A stretch of 64,000 nt of DNA from Furcasterigmium furcatum (Eukaryota; Ascomycota; Sordariomycetes; Glomerellales; Plectosphaerellaceae), in NCBI GenBank assembly GCA_001599815.1, contig BCIA01000005.1, positions 2,087,088 to 2,151,087 of the forward strand, given 5' to 3'. Of the stretch, positions 1 through 12,190 are shown piece after piece (positions within the stretch are counted from its first letter, which is position 1; every line of letters starts with the position of its first letter). The notes beneath the pieces are model-generated. The model worked only from the letters and a program-made list of their open reading frames with translations. It was not told where the DNA came from and made no database searches. The position numbers and the translations under genes are program-made.

Positions 1-1600
1 AGCCTCTGGAGCGTCTGCATGCACCCAGACAGAAGGCCCGCCATCTCTACGGGCAGCTCCAGCGCTTGCAGTGTTAGTGCCCCAGGCTGTTTTAGCTGTA
101 GCCACTTGAAGCACCAAGCTCCAGGCGTGATCGAACTTGAAGCTGGGCTGACAACAGACGATGCCTGCCATCCATTGCCTCTTCGCCCGATTACAAGTAC
201 GAGTACTTACACCTCTTGGCAACCGCCGGCAATACTGCCGACAATATCGCTGACGCCCCCAGCGCGTGATGCCGAATTAGCCAGCGGTTGATTTGCCAGC
301 TCACCCGTCACGATGACGGAGAAGGCAGCCTGGATGCGCCCAGAGCAGCCTGCAGTCCCGTCTGCAGCTGAGAGCTTGAGCTGCTGAAGCGACAGGGGTG
401 AGATGCCGCCGACAGCAGCTCTGGGCGGTCGACCAAGACCACATCAACTTGAACTCGATCAGAGCAAGCTCGGTCCAATCTCTCGCGAGATGAAGCACAG
501 AACAGACGACATTAACCTTGATCGGCCCTCCGCTGAAACAGATCAATCCCAAACGCCCGAATGCCTGGGCACCGGCGAGGCGGCATTGGCATCACCACCC
601 CGGCTCAAGACTCAGGACGAGAAGCTCCGGTCTCCAGGTGCCACGGCCAGAGCCGTGGAAGTTAAGCAGCAGCCAAGCTCTCAGACAAAGCTGCATACAG
701 CCGTGGCACAGACAACCCGACACAACCTCTCGGAGCTACTCCTTAGTGAGAAAAAGAGAAAAGCAAACAACATGGGAGCTCCCGCCCGCAGCAACGGCCA
801 AAATAAACATGCACGCAGTAAGCTTAAACGGTAAATAGACAACCCGACACGAGGTACCAGCTCCAAAATGTTCGCCACAGCCATTCGAGAAGCGTCCAAA
901 CACCGTGACCCCGAGGAATAGCCCGACAGATCGCCCTCTCCCAGACAGTCCCTGGCGCTCCTGCCGGCTGACGCGTAGCGAGGGCGTCCGCCCATCAGAC
1001 ACAATCGTCGATCTTAATGCCCACTGGCACTCCTGCTGGACAACTGGAGTCGCTGGTGCCGCTGGTGTGCTTGCGCGTTCGGGGTGACCCACTCACACCT
1101 TTTGCCCCCCGGCTTCGGGCTAAGCACAGGGCATCCACTGCCATCGTCACCCGCCACACCTTCCCCGGGCTCCAGCGACTTCGCACTTCGAGTTCCCCTG
1201 ATGTTAGTTGTTAGTTGGGAGAAAAAGTACATGGCGTTGAATGCTTCAACATCACCAATCACGCGAATTGGACTCGGTTCTTCCGAAAGACTGGTAATAA
1301 AAGCCAAGTGGTATTACACTCCTATCAACATCTGATTAATTCCAAACCATCCGTCGGGATATCTCGCCGTTCCACACATCCAGAGCCAGTTTTCGTCCTG
1401 CTGTTGAACTCCTGTGCAATGATGTTGGCCTCCCCCAAATCGCATTAAAGTAGTTCCCGAGCCATAGGGCTGTCGGGACCGACAAGCCGGTCGAATGCAA
1501 TGCAGTTCATGCCCGTCATGTCGTCGTCAAGAAGAGAAGTTCCATCCCGGAAGTTCGTCCTCCGATATGCTGAGAGCTCTCGTACAGTCGACGACACCAT
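1..1600. other. Gene-free left edge
   Basis: I see no convincing gene here. The open frames are short, overlap each other on both strands, and show no domain or splice structure. The right part is probably the 3' flank of the minus-strand gene ending at 1601. Confidence 0.5.
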
Positions 1601-2142
1601 TTACAGGTTGGCGAGGATGGCGGCACCACCGAAGAGGGCACCAGCGGCGATGGCACCGGTGGGGCGGGCAGCAGCGTTGCCGTCGTCCGAGGAGGTGAGC
1701 TCGTCGAGAGCGTCAGACGCGGAGGCGATGATGGAAGAGTCGGTGGCGGTCCTGATGAGGTCGCTCAGGGAGGCGGCGTCGTCAGAGATGCTGGCCTCGA
1801 TGGAGGAGGAGACCAGAGAGCTGGCGGCGTCGGTCAGGGAAGCGATGGCCGACGAGGCAGACTCGGCGATCTCAGAGGCAGAGTCGATGGCATCGCCGGG
1901 GAGAGTAGGGCCGGCATCCTCACCGGGCTGGGTGGGAGTGGGAAGATCAACGCTGGGCAGCTCGGGGCTGGGGACATCAGGGGTGGGGATGACATCGCCG
2001 ATGATGGTCTCGGTCTCCTGGGCCTAGAGTCCATTTCAGTCAGCGAATGTTCCCTTATATCCGTCCATACTCGGAGGAAAGGGGCTCAACATACAAAGGC
2101 AAGGGGAGCCAGAGCGACGAGGGCGAGCTGAGTGAAACGCAT
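1601..2142 (-). CDS. Small secreted, probably GPI-anchored cell-wall protein
   Basis: Two exons (2142-2095 and 2023-1601) separated by a 71-base intron with a GTATGT donor and TCTAG acceptor give 156 residues. The protein starts MRFTQLALVALAPLAFAQ, a clear signal peptide with likely cleavage near the Ala before QETET. The body is rich in Ser, Ala, Asp and Thr with two short Pro-rich stretches, has no Cys, and looks disordered. The end is a hydrophobic tail (TGAIAAGALFGGAAILANL) after a DDGNAAA stretch, the usual layout of a GPI-attachment signal. I infer a plasma-membrane or wall-linked surface protein of unknown function. The start is supported by the signal peptide, a TATA box at 2288-2295 and a CA-rich leader just before the ATG. 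No named family is recognised. Confidence 0.75.
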
Positions 2143-2287
2143 CTTGATGGTAGTGAAGGTGGTTGGTTTGTTGGTTGTTGAGTGATGAGATGGAGATGGA
2201 GATCGAACGATGGACTGCAGATGCGATTCGTTGGCTTGTGGATGATGAGAAGAGGATGGACGGTAGAACTGATGCAAAGGGTCCAGC

Positions 2288-2295
2288 TTTATATA
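2288..2295 (-). promoter_or_regulatory. TATA box of the secreted-protein gene
   Basis: On the minus strand this reads TATATAAA, about 146 bases upstream of the ATG at 2142. The spacing suits a core promoter with a leader of roughly 100 bases. Confidence 0.5.
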
Positions 2296-5200
2296 TGCAA
2301 GGAGGACAACAGAGACCCAGGAAAGGAGACGGGTGAGTGCCGCTGGCGGCTGGGAGCACGTCAAAGGCCAAGCCACACGTACAGTACACCCACTGCCACT
2401 TCCAAGACGCCCGGGGCAGGGCCAGAGGCAGCCCGGGCAACACACACGTCAAGTCGTTGCGGGATCGGCTCCGCCATTGCCACTGGAGGCAAGGCAGTGT
2501 GGTTGAGTGGTTCACCTTCGTGCCTGAGGATGAGCCGGGGGGGTGCGTCAAGAGCCCAGCATCTGCCGTGTCCCTACCTACGCGGGCCAAGGATGGAAAC
2601 CCGGGCTACCAGAAGGCTGATAGGGCGCTCGGAATATCCACCGGCTTCTCTTCCCTGCCAAACTGCCTACTGCTGCTCCCGCCATGATCTCACATCATGG
2701 GTGGGTGAGCGGAACCGCACCCACTACCTCCTCACGTCATTCTCTCGACGTTTGTTGCACCAGCCCAGAGCAGGCCGGGGGTGGTCTGCAGCCCGGGCTT
2801 CTCCACCCGTTTTCCCGGGGTGCACTCCCGGTAGCCCAGCCCAGCCAGGTCTGGCCTCCTCCCTAGCAAGGGAGCACGTCAGTTCGCGGAGGAAAGGAGC
2901 GGTTATGCCAGGGGCAGTCGAAACCCGCAAGGCTTGAAATCAGGTTTCTTGGGACCATATGGCGAACCGGGAGCGCCTACCGGCGAGATGAGATCTCCCC
3001 TCCAACCACCTACGACTCCCACGCAGACGCAGACGGAGGACCTGCAAGCATAGAAGCAGCCGAGTTGGGCGTGGGCTCGCTGGCTGGCCCCAGCTACGTA
3101 CCCAGCACCTTTCCACTGAGAGCGGGTCGCATCCCCCGGTAAAACTGCAAGATCACTGGCAGATCGACAGGAGGGAATCCAGTGTGGAGGGCGGTGGAGG
3201 CGAACCATGGCGAAGTGTTGCCGAAAAAAGAAACCGTCTTAGCTGCCTCTCGCGGATTGCGCGGTCAACCGCACTGCCAGCCTGCCAGCCAGGCAGGTAT
3301 CAGCACAGGCGATGATCCCGATTCAAGCATCTGTCTGTTGGTGGGCGGTGAGATGGACGACCGAAGAGGAAATCAGCTAGTAGCTAGCTGGCTTCTAAGA
3401 CCTGCATCCAGTGGCTGAACGAAGCCGACATGCAATGCTGCAGAGGGCAAGCACACTTGGCCAGCACTTCCTTCTCTCAACCTCTCTCAGTCGAGGTCTC
3501 TTTCCCCGATTTACCAGATCGAGGCAACAAGGCAGGGGCGGACGGGATCCAAACGCACGCGAGCCACACCTTCCCCACCCCCTCGCTCCACACCTTGCGG
3601 CTCGCGGCTCTTCACCCCTGTCGCCTCTGCTTCAAAATCATGCCTCAATGACGTCTCTCCCTGTGCTCTGGTGGGGACCGCACCCAGACTTCCTTTTGCC
3701 AAGCAAGTACCCGGGTACATCGAAACGAACGGCCATGACTGGCCATCCCCTCGGCACTCGGCACCTGGGCAAGGTCACTGATACATTGCGTCATGGACCG
3801 ACTTCCTGCTTCGTGCTCCGGAGAATTGTAGAGCAGATGCGATTCGAGGAAAGAATGACGACGGTCAAGACTTCCTCAGTAGAGATCTCTGACAAGTTTG
3901 CAGGAAGGTACTCGTATTGAGCGCTGACGAAAGCTAAGCATCTGCTTCCCGCGTTGCCGGTTCCTGTTTCTGATGTGGGAATCTGGAATCCCATCCGGAT
4001 TTTTTCAGGTTCACATCTCGCATTTTCCACACTCATCCCTGGAGGCTGGCGCAGAGATCTGCTTCCTGACGACTCATCCCAGACATGCACACCAGACAGA
4101 GCCTCCCGCCCGTGACGCGCAATGGAGGGATCCAAAGGAAAACAGCGATCAGAGCGAACCACTACGACTCGTGTAACGCATTTAGAATCCTCTTGTCTCC
4201 CTCCCGTCCCACAGCTCTCGCACAGCCTATTCCGACGACGACGACGGGCACGGGGCACGGCACTGCTTGGGTCTCCCTTGCTTCGCCTCAGACCCCGCGC
4301 GAACCTCGGATGAGCACAGCTGCTGTGTCACTCACTGTGTGTGGGTGGCGGTCTGAGACCATCGCGTGAACTTGTGGGCTCTCCGCCTCTCACCTCACAG
4401 CTTGAATCGACCAGAACATCTTGGCGATCCGGGCCGCGTCAGCTCCATTGACGGAGAATACAAGTTCCACTGGACCTCGCACAACCTCCCCGCCGCCTCT
4501 GAGCAACTGCTGCTGATGCTGCAACACATTCCCAAAGGCCCGACCTTCAACGCGAATCCGATGCCGACGCGCCAGGCTCTGGACTGTCGAGGCAGAACAT
4601 TACAAGCTCCGCGACATGCTCTTGCGATCACAAATCGAATCGCCACCATGTGTCCCTCGATCACTAGTGACAGTCACTCCGATGCAGGGATGGTCCTCGC
4701 TTGAGCAACCCTCGAGCTGAATCAACACCGCATTCCGGGACGTTTGAGCATGACCTTTTTACCCATTTCCTGGGTTCTGTCTTTGGTCACGCCGTGAGAC
4801 CACGACAACTCCGCGAAGCGGCACCTGCGAATTCCATGGGAATCCTCGGCCGATCGTCTGCTTCAAATGACGTGCCGCCCGAAGTTTGACCTCGCCAGTA
4901 CCAAGCAACCAAGCTTGCAACAGTGAATCGAACCTGCAGACCCGATCCAGACAAGATGTGCTGAGGAGACAACTGAGACTTCTTCGATAGCTTCTCTGTA
5001 AATCTGTGGCAAAACTAACAACTGCTTTTAGAGTCCGAGATAATCGCACCGCTTCAGACCTCGCGACGCCTTCGCCACCGCCTCAAAGACGCCCCTGGAT
5101 GGCTGGTTCCCGTGGCTCATCCTGGAGATCCCATCTGAGAGGTTCCTGCTCCACGACACATGCCCAGGCCTCCGTTGCTCCGATAAAGTTCTGGTCCATG

Positions 5201-5823
5201 TTCAAGGCCGAGGAGCTGACCTGGGCGCAAGCCATTCGCCACGCCTTCGGCCTAGACACGTGCTCGAGGATGTTTAGGTTGCTCCACGCCATAGCTTTGA
5301 CACCTGGGCACCCATACCGCACCATCATGTGACTACGTGTATATCTCCTGGTTGCAACAAGAATAAAGGGGAAACGACAGCAGCCGTATATCGTGGCGGC
5401 ATCGGTGTTCCCGGCTCATGGGCTCCTGATTTCCAATCGAGCCTCTCAGGAATCCCGACACTGAACATCCGCAATGGAGCCTCGAGGTGAGCCACGAGGC
5501 GGCAGGGGACGCCCGAGGCTTGGTCCTCGATTCGATAATCGACTGGAGCCCGAATGTGGCTGGTCGTGTTGGCAGTTGTGTGGATGTGCACAAGAAGCCT
5601 CTCTCACTTTGTCCTATGGATGATGGTTCTACTGGACCATCACAATAACCCTTGGATCGTGGGCAAGTATCCCGTCCTCGTAATCTACTGAATACATCTC
5701 TCGCATTTGTTCTGAGCTCTTATTGCTGTCCTGCTTTGTGTTGTATGCTTTCCTGTGCAACTTGTCCTGCCCCTGACCCCTGAGCCCAGCAACGTCGTTC
5801 TCAGATATAACGGGTCCGACATC
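2296..5823. other. Gene-free 3.5-kb stretch between divergent genes
   Basis: This lies between the minus-strand secreted-protein gene and the plus-strand glycosyltransferase. It must hold both promoters and 5' leaders. The open frames on both strands are short, without recognisable domains or consistent splice sites. The sequence is CT-, CCCCT- and GGGG-rich in places. Confidence 0.5.
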
Positions 5824-8806
5824 ATGAAGGCCTTCAAGAATTACTTCCTCGCAACGCCTCCTTCGAATCAAAAGCGGCCGCCAAGCAGTCATTCTCGCCA
5901 GAGCAAATCCCAGGCACCACCTCCCGCGAATGCCTCCTCTAGCCGCCAGCCAGCATGGGCCTCGTCGTCTCTATCGTGGAGGCCTTCTGCCTCAGATGCC
6001 CCGAGGCGTGGTAGCGCTGCGAGCAACGCCGCGAGCAACCCTCCTATAAGCGGCCCCGAGTCGCCGCGTGGCTGGTTCACGGATTCATCGAGCGGTTTCT
6101 CGGACCTCAGGGCCGATGTCATGGTTCAGAATCTGTGGCAAGACCAGTTGCGGAGGGTCTACGCTTCGGGATATGATGCCGATGAGGGCGTTGTGCTGAA
6201 GAAGGCGCGGGGAGACTACACCTGCGCTCCAGCGAGTCTGCGCACCGACTCAGAGGTGTTCTTCGAGGCGATTTGCCAGCTGAATGTCAGCGTAAGTACC
6301 GAGAGGGCTCTCGAGAAAGGAGACCTGGGCTGACTGAGCAGTGTGCCATCACCGTCAACTCGCCCGTCGTTCAATCCATCCTGCAGCGTTTACCGGCCAG
6401 TATCACATCGCTCCCAGTCTCCGAAGGCATGCATCTCCAGGTGCTCCTGGGGATGGAGGAATTGCCCCGCTGCCACAAACATCATTTCGCCGCGTTCATT
6501 AGGCACCCTCCTAAGCTTGTGGTCTGGGACGATCACCCGGAGACTGTGCTCTTGCGCGCGGAGACCCTCGAGCAGATGATTGTTAGGTACATCTGGCACC
6601 TTGTCGACCAGGACAGCGACGAGGACGAGATGAAGAAGGTCGGACGACTACCGATGATCTCGGAGGAGCTGTCGCCCTCTGATATCGAACAGGGCGTTGG
6701 GGAGGAGGCCAGGAAGACCAAGCTGACGAGCTGTCTTGTTGTGAGCGCTGCTCTTGCCCTGGAGATCACCTGTCTCGGGTTGGGATGGAGGATGCTGGCG
6801 CTCGAGGTGGCTGTTGACAGGTACTACTACCGGTTGCTGATTGCCTTGGCCTCGCCATTCACGCTTGTTCTCAGTTTGGTACGTACAATGAACTGCCACC
6901 TACGTGATACGTGCTTATGCTAACTGGGGCAGTTCTTCTTCTTCGTTATTGTTGCGAATATTGTCCAGCTGTTCGGACCGACGAGCTGTGTTTCGGTCAA
7001 CTCGAAGAACTTCTCCGGGAAGCCTCCTCGTCGGCTGGCTCGACTCCCCGGTCAGCTGCCTCATGTCACCATTCAGATGCCGGTGTACAAGGAAGGCCTC
7101 GGGCCTGTCATTAAGCCGACGGTGCTGTCGGTCAAGGCCGCCATTTCGACGTATGAGATGCAGGGTGGAACTGCGAACATTTTCGTCAATGATGACGGCA
7201 TGCAGCTCATTTCTGGAGAGCAGGCCCAGGCTCGGAGAGAGTTCTATGAAGAGCATTGCATTGGCTGGGTTGCTAGGCCAAAGCACGACCCGAAGCCGAA
7301 GGACGCGGAGACGCAGCCCTTCTTCCGCAGAGGGCGGTTCAAGAAGGCTTCGAACATGAACTACGGCCTGGGCATCAGCAACAGAATCGAAGACAGGCTC
7401 AGAGATGTCGAGCGAGGGGACAAATGGTCTCAGAAGAACGAGGAGGAGGCCTACAGGAGATGCCTCGCGGAGGTACTCGAGGAGGATCAGGGACGGACAA
7501 TCGCAGAGGGCAACGTTCGTATGGGCGATTACATCCTGATCATTGACTCGGACACCAGGGTTCCTGCAGACTGCCTCCTAGACGCCGTCAGTGAGATGGA
7601 AGTGTCGCCAGAGGTCGCGATCATCCAGTTCACATCCGGGGTCATGAATGTGTCTGACAGCTTTTTCGAAAAGGCGTAGGTCTTGACTGATTTCTTCGCT
7701 TGTGCTCTCTGCTGACTGATTTTCCAGCGTCACTTGGTTCACCAACATGATTTACACCAGCATCACCTTCGCCGTATCCATGGGCGACGTACCCCCGTTT
7801 GTCGGGCACAACGCCATCCTCCGCTGGTCGGCCCTCCAAGATGCCGCCTCGTATGTCTGCGAGCACGATCACACAGAAAAGTTCTGGTCCGAGTCCCACG
7901 TCTCAGAAGATTTCGACATGGCCCTGCGGCTGCAGACCGCAGGCTATCAGCTCCGGTTCGCGGCGTATACCGGCGACGGCTTCAAGGAGGGCGTCTCGCT
8001 GACAGTCTACGACGAGCTGATGCGTTGGGAGAAGTACGCCTACGGAGTCAGCGAGCTGCTTTTCAACCCGTTCCGGCTTTGGCTCGTCAAGGGCCCATTC
8101 ACCCCATTGTTTCGAAAGTTTGTGTGCTCCAACATGGACTTCTACAAGAAGTGCACCATGATGGGCTACATCAGCACGTACTACGCCATTGGGCTGGCGT
8201 GGCCCGTCACGACGATGAATTACTTCTTGACGGGTTGGTACGCGGGACACTATGATAAGTTCTACCTAGACTCGTTCGCGATCACCTTTTCGGTTATCAT
8301 GGTGTTTCCCGTGGCGGGCAACATCTGCCTGGCCGTTCTGCGGTACAGGCTGGGCCACAGCGGCATTCTTGAAGCTCGTAAGCATCCCCCTCCCCCAATC
8401 CTCCCCCTTAGCTGCAGGAATACAAGCTGACAAATGGGTGTATGTAGTCTGGACGAATCTGAAATGGACGCCGCTGTTCACGGTCTTCCTGGGCGGGCTG
8501 TCGCTGCACGTGTCCAAGGTGCTACTGTGCCACATGTTCGAGGTCAACATCCAGTGGGGAGCGACGTCCAAGGAGGCCGAACGGTGCAACTTCCTCGAGG
8601 AGGTGCCCAAGATCATACGCAGCTTCTGGGGGACGTTCCTGTTCTGCTTCGTCATGACGGGGCTCATGCTGTGCGGCGCCGTCGCGTTCCCGCGCGACTG
8701 GAGGGTGACAGACTTTGCGTCCATCTTCCCCTTGGCCCTGATGACGTTCTGCCACTTTTCGCTGCCCGTGTTGCTGAACCCGGCTCTGATGATGTTTAGT
8801 TTCTAG
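5824..8806 (+). CDS. Fungal GT2-family glycosyltransferase, multi-pass membrane protein
   Basis: Five exons (5824-6291, 6342-6878, 6933-7675, 7728-8377, 8448-8806) with 50-70 base introns give 918 residues. The first 90 or so residues are Ser/Pro-rich and disordered. A soluble region follows, then two membrane spans around 300-350. The GT-A catalytic domain shows MPVYKEGL (from 384), the NDDG acid pair (422-423), DSD (540-542), an SED acid motif (E643, D644) and RW (685-686), which sits where processive GT2 enzymes carry QxxRW. Several C-terminal membrane spans follow. By family it should transfer sugar from a nucleotide sugar to a surface polysaccharide; substrate and product are not readable. 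It resembles the fungal GT2 class needed for hyphal growth in plant pathogens, but I could not confirm orthology. The frame is open in GTG-start form upstream of 5824; the first ATG is chosen. Confidence 0.85.
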
Positions 8807-9564
8807 GGGGGGTTAATAGGTAAGTCCAATGGGTGTGGGCGGGGATCTTGGTACTACAGGGGAAGGGCTAATATAGAAAAGGGGCATATAGACTGATATC
8901 AAACACGATCGATCATGTAGACAACTCGGCTTCTGTTCGTGATATCAGCGCATCGAACCTAAACATCCAATGTATACCTAGGTATCCAACAGCAAAAAGT
9001 ATACTTGTTCTTTGGCCCCACCGACGTTCCACACTCCCTGAATCCTCGGGCAGGGCCCGAATCTAGAGGAGTGTTCTGCCCCTCATGGGACAGTGCAGGC
9101 GGAATGGGTTCGTGTCTGCTTGCAAGTAAAGCCCGTGTATGCAAGAGGTGTTCAAATGTCTCTATCCCCGAGTTGACGAGCATTTCCTCGAAATTTTGGT
9201 CATACATTGTGTCCCCCTGATTCTCTCTTCATTATAGAGGCTCCAATAGCTCCCAAGTCCTCAGTTTAAGTGCATCACCCGCACCTCCGCAATATAAACG
9301 CCTTGACGCCCCAACTACCGAAAGCCCCCTGAATGCTTGAACTATGGACCCTGTCGGCTCCCATTGGGCGACTGCGTGATGACGTATGCGCCCCCTATCC
9401 AGCGTGTTATGGCCCGTGCACGGGACCCTGGCCACGGGTTCGGACTCTTCGACAGATGCGGCAGGGCGAATTTGCGACCGTCAACCTTCATCTAACCTCC
9501 TCCTCAACATCACCAACAGGCAGCAGCGCATGGGGAAGACACTTCCGCCTGCAGAACTCCCGCC
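8807..9564. other. Spacer between GT2 and LMBR1-type genes
   Basis: Presumed 3' untranslated region of the glycosyltransferase followed by the promoter of the next gene. No further gene is visible. Confidence 0.5.
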
Positions 9565-11765
9565 ATGTCGTTTCAAATCATGAGCGCATCGTCGCCGGTG
9601 GGCTCTGTGATATTCTCCGCCCTGGCCCTCCTGGTCATTTCCCTGGCCGTCCTGCTTATCTTGCGATTCTACCTCCCGCTGCGGACAACGCCGGCTTTCT
9701 ACCTCGTGCCGATTTTCTTTGCGCTATGGCTCCCAGCATGCATGGTTCTGCTCGTGCCTATCGACCTGGCGTCAAATGCGCGGACGGAGGACGAGGCGAG
9801 TAGGGGCATCTGGTTGCCTGATCGCACGCTGCTGGTCTCGTGGAGGATCACGTACTGGCTCACCTTTGCGCTGACATGGTATGTTGCTCTGCTGCGATGG
9901 AGCGCTTGGATACAAATTTCCCCAGGGAATAGCCAGCTGACTCTCGTGCGCCTAGGTTTATCCTCCCTATTCTCGGCGAATACTCTGACGCCGGCTACCG
10001 AGAACCCAAGGACAACGTCCTCTACTCCCTCCGCGAGAACGCGCAATACCACGCCATCGTCTTCGGCGCCGGTATCATCGGAATCACATACGTTTTCATC
10101 GCATACGGCGTCCACTTCGACTCCTTCAAGACCGTGCTTATGGCGCTCGCGTACTTCTGGGGTCTCTTCTTCGCCCTCTACCTCATGGGCCACGGCCTTG
10201 TTTCGATTCCCCGACGGCTCCTCCGGTTCGCCTCTATTAGCGGCAGATTGCGCCGGCTGCAGGTCCAGGCGCCAAAGGTCTACGAGCGCATGGAGGATTC
10301 CTTGATGACACTGGAGGATGTCGAGGTCCAGGTCTCGGAGCTGAGCCGGCGCAAGGTCGGCACTGCCCGGGAATTTTCAGAGTGGATCGACGAGCTGGTC
10401 GAGATGGCCAACTTGCCCGAGACGCAATCTCGCGGGGCGATGCGCGGGGGTGCGGAGAGCCGCATCATCCCGCGGGTTATCACGGAGAAGTACATGGCCG
10501 ATCTGACGAGGAACCTCGTGCGGGCCCGCCACAAGCGCTCGAGGTACACCGTCGAATGGACTCACCTGGTCCAAGATGCCGCAAGGACGCAGAAGATCCT
10601 GGACTCTGCCGCCTCGAAGAAACTGGATTTCGGAGAGCCTTCAGAACAGGCTGGCATCTGGAGCCGCTGGACTGTTCTGTCGCCCCACAGCCGCTACATC
10701 TTTTACTATTACGTTCAGCCGTACGGAAGCATCATTCTCGGCCTGTTTCTCGCCGCCTGCTCGGCTTGCGTCATCTGGTCTGAGCTGATCAACTACGCCT
10801 TCCCTCACCTTTCCATTATTCGGCTCACGGTGGTGCATCACTGGGTTGGCGACAAGTTCCAGGTCGGATTTGCCGGGCAGACCATCTCTGTGCTCTGGCT
10901 GCTTTACATGTGTGCCGCTGCCTTCATCACCATGACGGAAGTCAAGACCTGGCGTGGCCGCGCCCTGGTCCGCCGAAACACGGGATACGAAGCGGCCTTC
11001 TGGTACGCAGGGCAGGTCGCCAAGCTCAGCGTCCCGCTTTCGTACAACTACATGACTTTCCTGACCCCGGAAATCTACGAAAAGACGCGATTCCACGCTC
11101 TCCTTGGACAGTACATCGTTCTCACAGCACTGGGCCAGTGGATTCAGTCCCTGCTCCCCTTACTGGTTCTGGTCCCCGTCATTGCGACATTGTTTGGGCT
11201 GTATGGCAAGATCCAGCGCTTCTTCGGCTTTGGCGTCGATATTATCGACGAGGACGAGGACGGCAACCAGCGCACCTACGGCGCCGGATCCTGGCGCGAG
11301 GGCCGCGACCTCATCGACCGAGAGCTCAACGGTAACTCGATCATTCGACGCCGCGAAGAGGCCATCTCACGACTGGGAGGAAGCGGAGGAGGCATAGAGG
11401 GCCGATCTGCGCCCGTGCTCACGATACCCGGATCACGGAGCGGCGGCGTGTCGCCCGCCAGGTCGCCTGTGAGGCCCGCGGCTCCCCCTCAGAGGGAACG
11501 AATGAGCCGGCCTACGCACACGGACAGTGATCTCGAGGAGGAGAACTTCTTCGAGTCGCTGGGCCACCGGATGAAGAACACCTTTGATACCATGGAGGCG
11601 CCCAAGTGGTTCCAGGACATCAAGACACCCAAGTGGATGGGCGGCGATGACGACGGCGAGCCGAGCGCCGCAGGAAGCGGCTCGGGCGAGTCTGACATTA
11701 GGAGGTGGTTCGGCGGCGGCGGCGGAAGCGGCAGCGGCACTGGCGGGGGGAGGATACGACTGTGA
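9565..11765 (+). CDS. LMBR1-domain integral membrane protein (LMBD2-like)
   Basis: Two exons (9565-9878 and 9956-11765) join within a Trp codon and give 707 residues. About five membrane spans lie before residue 190. A long hydrophilic, charged and probably coiled-coil segment follows (about 190-330), then another set of spans (for example YYYVQPYGSIILGLFLA and TISVLWLLYMCAAAFI) and an acidic, Ser/Gly-rich cytosolic tail ending in a Gly-rich run. This split layout is that of LMBR1/LMBD proteins. LMBD2 relatives in animals are linked to GPCR signalling at the plasma membrane; the fungal role is not established. The gene follows the glycosyltransferase on the same strand 758 bases downstream, but each appears to have its own promoter. 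Confidence 0.85.
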
Positions 11766-12190
11766 TGCGCAGCACTTGCGCCTTTTCTTCCCTTGGTACT
11801 TCACATATTGTCTTTCTAGAATCGCACGGGTTGGAATCTCTACCAAGAGCTGGGGAGATCACCTCACGGAGTTGGGCTGTTCTTGACGTTGGCTTTGTTT
11901 GGCTTTGGCGAAACTTGGCGTCAGGGTTGCTTTAGATTACAATAGTATACGACGACTCAGTAATATCAAATACTAATACTCCTGGTCTGTCTGTTGTGTT
12001 GAATTTCTGTTCTCCCTCGATGCACCATGGGAGAAGCGACGGCTGGCAGTGGCAGAGGTCACAGCCAATCAGAAGCGTCTTTGCGCTTGTGGCTGGTGCT
12101 GCATCCGTACCTCGACCCTTGTCTTCAACGCTCAATCTCAGCCTCGCCTCCCACCTGCATTCCCGTCCATCAACCATACGTCAGCCCAAA
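11766..12190. other. Spacer before NSRP1-like gene
   Basis: Holds the 3' end of the LMBR1-type transcript and the leader of the next gene. The frame is open upstream of 12191 through an earlier ATG, but that stretch has no conserved look and reads like a leader. Confidence 0.4.

Noticed and set aside
2086..2590. Longer minus-strand frames that include the secreted-protein start
   Set aside because: They extend through the TATA box and leader; the real start is the internal ATG at 2142 with a signal peptide.
4920..4945. Minus-strand GGTTCGATTC, a tRNA B-box match
   Set aside because: The flanks do not form a T stem or acceptor stem, and no A box is at the right spacing.
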